A DNA stretch of 64,000 bases from Streptomyces halobius. Its GTDB lineage: Bacteria > Actinomycetota > Actinomycetes > Streptomycetales > Streptomycetaceae. Below are positions 35,570 through 42,818 of the stretch, one piece after another. The translations under genes and the position numbers were made by a program. The notes under the pieces are model-generated. The model searched no databases, was not told where the DNA came from, and saw nothing but the letters and a program-made list of their open reading frames with translations. Where the stretch lies: assembly GCF_023277745.1 (NCBI RefSeq), contig NZ_CP086322.1, forward strand, positions 1,612,001 through 1,676,000. Reading direction: 5' to 3'. The stretch's first letter is position 1. Every line of letters begins with the position of its first letter.

Positions 35570-36463
35570 TCAGATCACGGGAGGGCGTCCCAGTCGGGTC
35601 AGTCGCCAAACCGTAGCCCACTTCATGGGGCGCCTGGGACCGCACGGGGTCGTCCAGCCCTCTTTGAAGCCGGCCAGCCAGACCCGCAGCGCGGGCCACG
35701 AGGGGCGCCGGGCGAGCGTGAGCAGAAACCAGACACCGAGGTAGACCGGAACCAGTACGGCGGGCAGGTTCCGGCGGGCCAGCCAGACGCGGTTGCGCGC
35801 CACCATCCGGTGGTAGACCGCGTGCCGGCTGGGGGCCATGGTCGGGTGCAGCAGCAGCATGTCCGACCGGTAGTCGATCAGCCACCCCGCGTCCAGGGCC
35901 CGCCAGGCCAGGTCCGTCTCCTCATGGGCGTAGAAGAAGTCGTCCGGCAGCCCGCCGACCTCCTGGAACACCTTCGTGCGGACGGCGTTGGCGCCGCCGA
36001 GGAAGGTGGTGACCCGGGAGGACCGCATCGGGTCGGCGGCCCGCAGCCGCGGTACGTGCCGGCGCTGGGTCTCGCCGGTGTCCGGGTCGGCGATCCGGAA
36101 GCCGATGATGCCGAGGTCGGGGTCCGCGGCGAACGCCTCCCGGCACAGCTCCGCGGTGTCCTCCCTGGCCAGCAGCCCGTCGTCGTCGAGGAAGAGCAGG
36201 ATGTCCACCTCGCTGCCGCCGGGCCCGAACGCCTCTGTACCGACGTTGCGGCCCGCCGGGATGCCGAGGTTCTCCGGCAGCTCGACGGTCCGTACCCCCT
36301 CGGGCAGCTCGGGCAGCGGCGAACCGTTGCCGACGACCACGATCTCGACCCGGTCGCCGTCCTGCTTGGCGACCGAGTCCAGCAGCGCGCGCAGCTCCTC
36401 GGGGCGGTTGCCCATGGTGAGGACAACCGCGCCGACCTTCAGGTTCTGAGCGGTGTTGGTCAC
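35570..36463 (-). CDS. family 2 glycosyltransferase
   Basis: A 297-residue GT-A fold glycosyltransferase. It has AVVLTMGNRPEELRALLDS at the N-terminus, IVVVGNGSPLP, the LFLDDDGLL DXD-type motif, FLGGANAVRTKVFQEVGG, and FYAHEETDLAWRA with the catalytic ED-like pair. The C-terminus is basic and amphipathic (ARRNLPAVLVPVYLGVWFLL), probably membrane-bound. GTG 36463 overlaps the upstream stop. It likely adds a sugar to the phosphoalcohol polymer or its lipid anchor. Confidence 0.88.
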   Translation of the reverse strand: MTNTAQNLKVGAVVLTMGNRPEELRALLDSVAKQDGDRVEIVVVGNGSPLPELPEGVRTVELPENLGIPAGRNVGTEAFGPGGSEVDILLFLDDDGLLAREDTAELCREAFAADPDLGIIGFRIADPDTGETQRRHVPRLRAADPMRSSRVTTFLGGANAVRTKVFQEVGGLPDDFFYAHEETDLAWRALDAGWLIDYRSDMLLLHPTMAPSRHAVYHRMVARNRVWLARRNLPAVLVPVYLGVWFLLTLARRPSWPALRVWLAGFKEGWTTPCGPRRPMKWATVWRLTRLGRPPVI

Positions 36464-37239
36464 TTGAGCCTGCTTGAAACCAGGATGGACACGAGGTGGA
36501 GCAGGGTCTGGACGAGCGCGATGCCGGCCAGTACGGCGACGCCGAGGCGGGAGAAGAACAGGTCCCCCCTGACCGTGTCGAGCACCGCCAGGACCAGGAT
36601 CAGCAGGGACGCCTCGATCCCGAGGACGAGCCGGTGGAACTTCAGCGCCGCGGCGGCCTTGCGGGCCAGCGCCAGGCCTGACGAGCGCGGCTCGGACGCC
36701 GCCTCCTCGACCGGCGGCAGCCCGCCCTGGTGCCGGGCGACACCGACAAGGTCGGTCTCGGCCTTGATCAGAACGGCGCCGAGCGCGGCGAGGGTGCCGA
36801 GGAAGGCCCACAGCCAGTCGATCCGTCCCGGACCCCACAGGTCGGCGGCGCGCAGACCGAAGCCGACCAGGACCGCGGCGTCGCACAGGTAGGCGCCGAC
36901 GCGGTCCAGGTACACGCCGCCGAGCGAGAACTGCTTCTTCCAGCGGGCGATCTCGCCGTCGACGCAGTCGAGCAGCAGGTAGAGCTGGACCATCAGCACG
37001 CCGAGCACGGTGCCGGGGATCCCCGGCACCAGGAGCGCCGGGGCGGCCAGGACGCCGAAGACGGTCATCAGGTAGGTCAGCTGGTTGGGCGTGACCTTCG
37101 TGTTCACCAGGTGCCGGTCGACGCGCAGCGAGATCTCGCGCATATACAGCCGGCCGGCCCAGTGCTCACCGCTGCGCCGGTCCTTCACGCCCTCGGGGTG
37201 AACGACCGGGCGGAGTTCAGCTACTGATGGTTTTGGCAT
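36460..37239 (-). CDS. CDP-alcohol phosphatidyltransferase family protein
   Basis: A 259-residue membrane enzyme. The CDP-alcohol motif begins as DCVDGEIAR (Asp91, Asp94) and continues to G108 and Asp112. The position that should carry the last Asp, the supposed catalytic base, is Ala116 in LDRVGAY; an Asp occurs four residues later at 120. Several hydrophobic segments follow (for example AAVLVGFGLRAADLWG). The family joins a CDP-activated alcohol with another alcohol, releasing CMP. The operon holds a second enzyme of this class with the full motif. It overlaps the upstream dehydrogenase gene by 23 bases. Confidence 0.85.
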   Translation of the reverse strand: MPKPSVAELRPVVHPEGVKDRRSGEHWAGRLYMREISLRVDRHLVNTKVTPNQLTYLMTVFGVLAAPALLVPGIPGTVLGVLMVQLYLLLDCVDGEIARWKKQFSLGGVYLDRVGAYLCDAAVLVGFGLRAADLWGPGRIDWLWAFLGTLAALGAVLIKAETDLVGVARHQGGLPPVEEAASEPRSSGLALARKAAAALKFHRLVLGIEASLLILVLAVLDTVRGDLFFSRLGVAVLAGIALVQTLLHLVSILVSSRLK

Positions 37240-38278
37240 AGGAGGCGTATGCGTCCCTGATCTCGTCGGTGGACAGGTCCAGGTGCTCCAGGATCGTGTA
37301 ACGGCCGGGGCGGGTCCTCGGGGCGAACTCGACGACCTGGACGAACTCCGCGTCCGTGAAGCCGATCTCGCCCGGCATGACCGGCAGGCCGTGCCGCTGG
37401 AGCACCTCGACCATCAGCGCGGACGTCTCCTTGTCCCCGCGCAGATGCGTGGCGAACGCGGCACCCAGGCCGCACTGCTCGCCATGGCTCGCCGCCCGCT
37501 TGGGGAAGAGGAGGTCGAAGGCGTGGTTGATCTCGTGGCAGGCACCAGAGGCCGGGCGGCTGTCGCCGGCGACCGACATCGAGATACCGGTGAGGACCAG
37601 CCCCTCGGCCAGCACCTGGAGGAAGCTGTCGTCCCCGACGCCTCCCGGGTGGCGCAGCACGGCCTCGCCGGCCTGGCGTGCCATGGCGGCCGCCAGTCCG
37701 TCGATGTCCTCTCCGGTCTCGCGGTGCGAGAGCTCCCAGTCCGCGACCGCGGAGATGTTGGAGATCGCGTCGCCGATGCCGGAGCGGACGAACCGGACCG
37801 GGGCCTCGCGGATGATGTCGAGGTCGATCACCACGGCGATCGGGTTCGGCACACCGTAGGAGCCGCGGCCCGCGTCGTTGTCGAGGGTCGCGACCGGCGA
37901 GCACAGACCGTCGTGCGACAGGTTCGTCGCGACGGCGACCAGCGGCAGGCCGATGCGGGCGGCGGCGAACTTCGCACAGTCGATGATCTTGCCGCCGCCG
38001 AGGCCCACGACCGCGTCGTAGCGCCCCTTCTTCATGGCGTCGGCGAGCTTGATCGCGTCGTCCAGGGTGCCGCCGCCGACCTCGTACCACTCGGCGCCGG
38101 GCAGCGCGGGGGTCAGCCGCTCCCGCAGCCGTGCCCCGGAGCCACCGCTGATCGCGATGGCGAGCTTGCCGGACGCGGAGATGCGCTGATCGGCCAGCAG
38201 GCCCGCCAGGTCGTCCAGGGCGCCGGCGTTGATGTCGACGACGACCGGGGACGGGATGAGGCGGGTCAGTACTGGCAT
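37217..38278 (-). CDS. sn-glycerol-1-phosphate dehydrogenase-like protein
   Basis: A 353-residue iron-containing alcohol dehydrogenase/DHQ-synthase-fold protein resembling AraM and archaeal EgsA. It has VVGLGGGKIIDCAKFAA, VATNLSHDGLCSP, SGACHEINHAFD and ASHGEQCGLGAA, which include the metal-binding Asp and His residues of the family. Such enzymes reduce dihydroxyacetone phosphate to sn-glycerol 1-phosphate with NAD(P)H. In this operon it would supply G1P or a related polyol phosphate for CDP activation. It overlaps both neighbours, by 13 and 23 bases. Confidence 0.88.
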   Translation of the reverse strand: MPVLTRLIPSPVVVDINAGALDDLAGLLADQRISASGKLAIAISGGSGARLRERLTPALPGAEWYEVGGGTLDDAIKLADAMKKGRYDAVVGLGGGKIIDCAKFAAARIGLPLVAVATNLSHDGLCSPVATLDNDAGRGSYGVPNPIAVVIDLDIIREAPVRFVRSGIGDAISNISAVADWELSHRETGEDIDGLAAAMARQAGEAVLRHPGGVGDDSFLQVLAEGLVLTGISMSVAGDSRPASGACHEINHAFDLLFPKRAASHGEQCGLGAAFATHLRGDKETSALMVEVLQRHGLPVMPGEIGFTDAEFVQVVEFAPRTRPGRYTILEHLDLSTDEIRDAYASYAKTISS

Positions 38279-39003
38279 GCGATCTCACGGCCCTTCGCGA
38301 GGTCGTCGTGGTTGTCGATCTCGACCCACTTGACGTCGCCGATCGGGGCCACGTCCACCTTGAAGCCGCGGTTGACCAGCTCCTGGTAGCCGTCCTCGTA
38401 GTAGAGGTCGGGGTCCCGCTCGAAGGTGGTCTTCAGGGCGTCGGCCAGCTCCGCGGCGGCCTCGCCCTCGATGAGGGTGACACCGATGTACTCACCGCTC
38501 GCCTCGGCCGGGTCCATCAGCTTGGTGATCTTCTGGACGCCCTTGTCGGGGTCCACCACGACCTTCATCTCCTCGTCGGCGAGCTGCTTGACGGTGTCCA
38601 GCGCGAGGATGATCTTCTGGCCGTTGCCGCGGGCGGCGAGCAGGGTCTGCTCGACGGAGACCGGGTGCACGGTGTCGCCGTTGGCGAGGATCACGGAGTG
38701 CTTGATCGAGTCGCGGCCGCACCACAGGGAGTAGGCGTTGTTCCACTCCTCGGCCTTGTCGTTGTCGATCAGCGTGAGCTTGAGGCCGTACTTCCGCTCC
38801 AGGGCCTCCTTGCGCTCGTACACGGCTTCCTTGCGGTAACCGACGATGATGGCGACCTCGGTCAGGCCGATCTCGGCGAAGTTGCCGAGGGTCAGATCGA
38901 GGATGGTCGTGTCGCCGTCGACCGGCACCAGAGCCTTGGGCAGGGTGTCGGTGTAGGGGCGCAGACGCCGTCCGGCGCCGGCGGCCAGCACGAGGCCGAT
39001 CAT
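38266..39003 (-). CDS. nucleotidyltransferase (phosphocholine/sugar type)
   Basis: A 245-residue nucleotidyltransferase. The N-terminus carries the nucleotide-binding LAAGAGRRLRPYTDTLPKAL, then ILDLTLGNFAEIGL and IIVGYRKEAV. The last part WVEIDNHDDL carries a metal-binding Asp. It resembles CTP-dependent phosphocholine or inositol-phosphate cytidylyltransferases more than glucose-1-phosphate enzymes; that is by overall pattern only. It would form the CDP-alcohol used by the two transferases of the operon. It overlaps the upstream gene by ATGA. Confidence 0.88.
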   Translation of the reverse strand: MIGLVLAAGAGRRLRPYTDTLPKALVPVDGDTTILDLTLGNFAEIGLTEVAIIVGYRKEAVYERKEALERKYGLKLTLIDNDKAEEWNNAYSLWCGRDSIKHSVILANGDTVHPVSVEQTLLAARGNGQKIILALDTVKQLADEEMKVVVDPDKGVQKITKLMDPAEASGEYIGVTLIEGEAAAELADALKTTFERDPDLYYEDGYQELVNRGFKVDVAPIGDVKWVEIDNHDDLAKGREIACQY

Positions 39004-40802
39004 GCGGTTTCTCCTTCATCGTGTACGGCGGGTGCACCACGTTTATGGGCAGTGACCCAGAAGTGGATGCTCTCGACGAGCACCAGCAGCGCCAGGGCCA
39101 CAGCGAGGGCCGTCAGCGCGATCGTGAAACCTGTGGGGGGCAGCGCGACTGCGAGGACGGTGACCGCAAGGACGCGTCCTTCGTGCCCGCCGGTTGCCCG
39201 GACCAGCCACCGCGGCGGGGCTCCGGTGCCGCCGCGGATGCGGTAGACCGTGTCGTAGTGATGGTAGGCGACCGCCGCGACCAGCCCGAACGCCGCGGGC
39301 AGTGCTCCGTGCGCGTCCGACCGGGCCGCGAGCACCAGGATCGTGACGTACTCGCCGACGCGGAAGAGGGGCGGCACCAGCCAGTCCAGGGGGCCCTTCA
39401 GGGAGCGGGCGACGGCGGCGCCGGAGAAGGCCGCGTAGACGGCCGCGCCGAGCACCGGCCACCAGCTGCCGCCCTGCTGCCACGTCAGCTGGGCCATGAG
39501 GAAGGCCACACCCGCCAGCGCCATCAGGAGGGCGGTCATCCTTCCGCGCGCCGCCGGGCCCTTGGCGCCGAGCTCGGCGAGCGGCCCGGAGTCGGCCAGG
39601 TCCGCCAGCGCCTGCGCGGCCCGGTCGGTACGGCGTGCCCGTCGCGTGAGCGAGCGCAGGACGCGGCCGGCCGTGGTGTAGCAGGCGGCCAGCGCGCAGC
39701 CGATGAGCAGGGCGTAGAAGACGATACGCGGGGTGGTGAGCGCGGTGAGGACCGCGATCATGGCCCAGCGTTCGCCGATGGGCAGCACGATCATCCGGCG
39801 AACCCAGACCGTCCAGCCGACGCTGTCGAGCTTGTCGGAGAGCGCCGCGGTGGGGCTGGTGTTGCCGGAAGCGTCGTGGTTCGCCTCGTTGAAGGAGAAG
39901 TCGACGATGTGCCGGACGGTCTGGAGCACCATCGCGCCCAGCGCCAGCGCCCATACGTCGTCCCCGGCACGGGCCGCGCCCAGTGCCAGGCCCGCGTAGT
40001 ACGCGTATTCCTTGGCCCGGTCGAAGGTGGCGTCCAGCCAGGCGCCCATCGTCGAGTACTGCAGGGAGTAGCGGGCGAGCTGCCCGTCGGTGCAGTCCAG
40101 GACGAAGGAGAAGAGGAGCAGGAATCCGGCGGCGACGAAGCCGCCCCGGCTGCCGGTGGCCGCGCAGCCGGCCGCGATCAGCGCGGTGAACAGTGACGCG
40201 GTGGTGACCTGGTTAGGGGTCAGGCCGCGGCGCGCACACCAGCGGGCGAGGTAGCGGGAGTACGGGCTGATGCAGAAGGTCGTGAAGAAGCCGTCGCGGG
40301 ACTTCACGGCGGTGCGCAGCCGTACGGCCTCGTCGTCCACGGCCGCGACGGCCTCGCGGGCACTTTCGCGCTGCGCCGGGGTGAGGGCGACGGTGGCGAC
40401 CAGGCTGCCGAGCTCGACGTGGTGCAGACCGATGTCCTCGCGGTCGAGGGCTTCGGTCAGCGTGCCGGTCAGGACGTCCGTGAGGTGGGCGGTTCCGGCG
40501 CCGACCGGGATCCGGCCGGCCGCGCGGACCAGCGCGGCGCGCGCCTCGGGCCGCACGGTGAGCGCGCCCTGCACGGCCGCGGCCGGGAAGCGCGGGTCGG
40601 TCAGCGCCAGCCGCAGGGCGTGCGGATGGCCGACGAAGCGGGGGTCCACCACGGCAACCCGTTCCTGGGCGGGGACCGCGGCGATCAGCTCGGCGACGGA
40701 CGCCGGATCGTTCGCCGTGCGGACGTCGAAGCCCAGCGTGCGCAGGTCGCCTTCGAGCGGCGACCCGGCTACCGGCGGACCGGTGAGGATGGCGGTCGAC
40801 AG
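39000..40802 (-). CDS. DUF5941/CDP-alcohol phosphatidyltransferase, CTG start
   Basis: A large membrane protein of about 600 residues. The N-terminal domain (residues about 1-230) has no catalytic motif I recognise. It is followed by a complete CDP-alcohol motif (DCTDGQLAR ... G-x3-D-x3-D, with ATFDRAKEY) and a second half with many hydrophobic segments. The open frame continues 50 codons upstream of the first GTG (40652). The family-like beginning STAILTG follows a CTG codon at 40802-40800, where homologues have M or V, and AAGGAG lies 9 bases before it. So a CTG start is likely. It heads the seven-gene operon. Confidence 0.85.
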   Translation of the reverse strand: MSTAILTGPPVAGSPLEGDLRTLGFDVRTANDPASVAELIAAVPAQERVAVVDPRFVGHPHALRLALTDPRFPAAAVQGALTVRPEARAALVRAAGRIPVGAGTAHLTDVLTGTLTEALDREDIGLHHVELGSLVATVALTPAQRESAREAVAAVDDEAVRLRTAVKSRDGFFTTFCISPYSRYLARWCARRGLTPNQVTTASLFTALIAAGCAATGSRGGFVAAGFLLLFSFVLDCTDGQLARYSLQYSTMGAWLDATFDRAKEYAYYAGLALGAARAGDDVWALALGAMVLQTVRHIVDFSFNEANHDASGNTSPTAALSDKLDSVGWTVWVRRMIVLPIGERWAMIAVLTALTTPRIVFYALLIGCALAACYTTAGRVLRSLTRRARRTDRAAQALADLADSGPLAELGAKGPAARGRMTALLMALAGVAFLMAQLTWQQGGSWWPVLGAAVYAAFSGAAVARSLKGPLDWLVPPLFRVGEYVTILVLAARSDAHGALPAAFGLVAAVAYHHYDTVYRIRGGTGAPPRWLVRATGGHEGRVLAVTVLAVALPPTGFTIALTALAVALALLVLVESIHFWVTAHKRGAPAVHDEGETA

Positions 40803-41323
40803 ACGAACTCACTCCTTGGAAGCTGACAGGCAGCACGGGTCAGTCCGCAATCGATCCGTATTCGATACGGCCTACCCGGGCAGCAGGCGTGGCACACCTC
40901 GGCCCTGGGGCTGGGATGGCACGTCGGCAGAGGCTATCGGATCGCGGGATGGGGCCGTTCACCGCGCATTCACCGCACGATCGGGTGACCGACGGCTGCG
41001 CCTGCCGCGATCATCATGGTGGATCGGGTGGGGCGGGAACAACTGGCGGTCGTCCGCGATGCCCGATCCGGTGCCGGTTATGAGTGGGCTGGTCACGGGT
41101 GGGTGGGTTGTGCCGTGGCAGGTGTGGCGAGAGCCATGCCGGATGCGGGGCCGGGGGCCGCACGCACCGTCGGGCCGGTCGGTGCCGTCCGGCCCGTCGC
41201 CCGCCCCGTGATCGTCTCGTGTTCGAACACGTCGGCGCCGCGTAGTCGCACGGCACCGCTCTGCCACTGATGCGCGCGTGACTAGGGCAGACTTGGCGTC
41301 GTAGACCGACGACAAGGATGGGC
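40803..41323. other. divergent promoter region, no gene supported
   Basis: About 520 bases separate the envelope operon from idi. There is a 15-base palindrome CCGTATTCGATACGG at 40856-40870, which could be an operator. An 84-codon frame at 41016-41270 has no ribosome binding site or recognisable domain, so I do not call it. Confidence 0.4.
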
Positions 41324-41935
41324 ATGCCGATCACACCTGCCAACGGACAGACCGCCGGGACCGCCGCGGTGAGCTCACCGGACGGCGCCGCCGAACCGAT
41401 CATGCTGGAGCTGGTCGACGAGGACGGTACGACGATCGGCACCGCGGAGAAGCTCGCCGCGCATCGGCCCCCCGGGCAGCTGCACCGGGCGTTCTCGGTC
41501 TTCCTCTTCGACGAGAAAGGCCGGCTGCTGTTGCAGCGCCGGGCGCAGTCGAAGTACCACTCCCCCGGTGTGTGGTCCAACACCTGCTGCGGCCACCCGT
41601 ATCCGGGGGAGACGCCGTTCGCGGCCGCGGCCCGTCGTACCGCCGAGGAGCTGGGCCTGGCGCCGGCGCTGCTCGCCGAGGCCGGCACGGTCCGTTACCG
41701 CCACCCCGATCCGGCCTCCGGGCTCGTGGAGCAGGAGTACAACCACCTGTTCGTGGGGCTGGTGCGGGCCGAGCCCGCACCGGATCCGGAGGAGATCTGC
41801 GAGATCGCGTTCGTGACGCCCGGGGAGCTGGCCGAGCGGCACGCGAAGGTGCCGTTCTCCGCGTGGTTCATGACCGTGCTGGACGCGGCACGCCCGGCGG
41901 TCCGCGAGCTCACCGGGAATGCGGCGGGCTGGTAG
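41324..41935 (+). CDS. idi: isopentenyl-diphosphate delta-isomerase type 1
   Basis: A 203-residue Nudix-type isomerase that interconverts IPP and DMAPP. Visible landmarks are LHRAFSVFLFDEKGRLLLQR, WSNTCCGHP with the catalytic Cys, the Nudix-like GETPFAAAARRTAEELG, and EQEYNHLFVG with the catalytic Glu. The ATG at 41324 is favoured because the purine-rich AAGGA sits at the right distance; ATG 41318 is also in frame. It lies across a long gap from the hopanoid and G1P operons and should support isoprenoid supply. Its 3' end overlaps the convergent HATPase gene by 26 bases. Confidence 0.95.
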   Translation: MPITPANGQTAGTAAVSSPDGAAEPIMLELVDEDGTTIGTAEKLAAHRPPGQLHRAFSVFLFDEKGRLLLQRRAQSKYHSPGVWSNTCCGHPYPGETPFAAAARRTAEELGLAPALLAEAGTVRYRHPDPASGLVEQEYNHLFVGLVRAEPAPDPEEICEIAFVTPGELAERHAKVPFSAWFMTVLDAARPAVRELTGNAAGW

Positions 41936-42401
41936 CGAGCGGGACCAGCGGCAGTTCGGCCCAGATGGCCTTGCCGCCGTTGGCGGTGTGCTCGACATCG
42001 CATTTGCCGCCCACCTCCGCGGTGAGCGTCTTGACCAGCCACAGGCCCCGGCCGCCGACGTCGCCCTGGTCCGCCTCCAGCGCCTTGGGGCGGTAGGGGT
42101 GGCTGTCCTCGACGGCGATGCGCAGCCAGTTCGGCCCGATGGTGAGCTGTACGGCGATCTGGGGTGAGAGCAGGGCGGCGTGCCGTACGGCGTTGGTGAC
42201 GAGTTCGGAGACGATCAGCAGCAGGCCGTCCATGATGTCGTCGGCCACGGGCACGCGCTGTTCGTCGAGGAGATCCCGGACCGCGTGGCGCGCCTGCGGC
42301 ACCGACGACTCCAGCGCCGGGGCGGTGAACCGCCACACACCTTCGTACGCGAGCGGGGAGGTCAGCTCCTCGGGTGGTTCTGCGGGGGGTCCGGAAGGCA
42401 T
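41910..42401 (-). CDS. HATPase domain protein
   Basis: A 163-residue single-domain GHKL ATPase similar to anti-sigma factors. The N box is in GLLLIVSELVTNAVRHAAL, and the G boxes are in IAVEDSHPYRP and GGRGLWLVKTLTAEVGG. The start at ATG 42401 follows the conserved MPSGPP beginning; a GTG 6 bases upstream is also possible. It is one of many such proteins in streptomycetes, with unknown partner. Confidence 0.88.
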   Translation of the reverse strand: MPSGPPAEPPEELTSPLAYEGVWRFTAPALESSVPQARHAVRDLLDEQRVPVADDIMDGLLLIVSELVTNAVRHAALLSPQIAVQLTIGPNWLRIAVEDSHPYRPKALEADQGDVGGRGLWLVKTLTAEVGGKCDVEHTANGGKAIWAELPLVPLATSPPHSR

Positions 42402-42620
42402 CCTCACAGGACGAGTGTTGAGAATGTGTTGGTCCGTACCGGCCTGCTGAACACAAGTCAGCATCTATCGACGCCTTATGAGCAATTCTGTGCGAATTAG
42501 CCGTCCTGCCGACTTTTTCTGCCCGCTTTATTTCCTTGCTTACGGTATGCACCGAAGTGGTCACCGTACGGTACGCGCCATGAGATCGACGCGGCGGACG
42601 CACGGGGCGGTGACGCACAG
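42402..42620. other. upstream region of the HATPase gene
   Basis: About 220 bases without a gene, AT-richer than surroundings between 42470 and 42545 (for example a GACTTTTT tract and TTTATTTCC), probably promoter DNA. Confidence 0.35.
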
Positions 42621-42658
42621 CACAGCAGGCCCGGTGCCTGAACACCGGGCCTGCTGTG
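42621..42658 (-). terminator. strong terminator of tRNA-fMet
   Basis: A perfect 16-bp stem (CACAGCAGGCCCGGTG with CACCGGGCCTGCTGTG) and 6-base loop lies 10 bases past the 3' end of the tRNA on the minus strand. It is one of the longest perfect stems in the window. Confidence 0.8.
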
Positions 42659-42667
42659 CCATCTGAG

Positions 42668-42741
42668 TAGCGGGGACAGGATTTGAACCTGCGACCTCTG
42701 GGTTATGAGCCCAGCGAGCTACCGAGCTGCTCCACCCCGCG
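42668..42741 (-). tRNA. initiator tRNA-Met (CAT)
   Basis: A 74-base tRNA. It starts CGCGGGG and its acceptor strand is CCCCGC followed by T and A, giving the unpaired first position that marks initiator tRNA. The anticodon CAT sits in a loop closed by three consecutive G-C pairs (GGG and CCC), another initiator hallmark. The T arm has GGTTCAAATCC. No CCA is encoded. Confidence 0.95.
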
Positions 42742-42818
42742 TCGGTGAACACCACCTTACGGGCCGCCCGCCGGATGGCCAAATCGATTGGCCCAGCGGG
42801 CGCCGCGACCCGCCGTCC

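Noticed and set aside
41016..41270. 84-codon plus-strand frame upstream of idi
   Set aside because: No ribosome binding site, ends in low-complexity Val/Pro/Arg sequence, no family recognised.
42668..42741. tRNA as integration site for an island
   Set aside because: No repeated tRNA 3' end, integrase or composition change is seen on either side of the tRNA gene.
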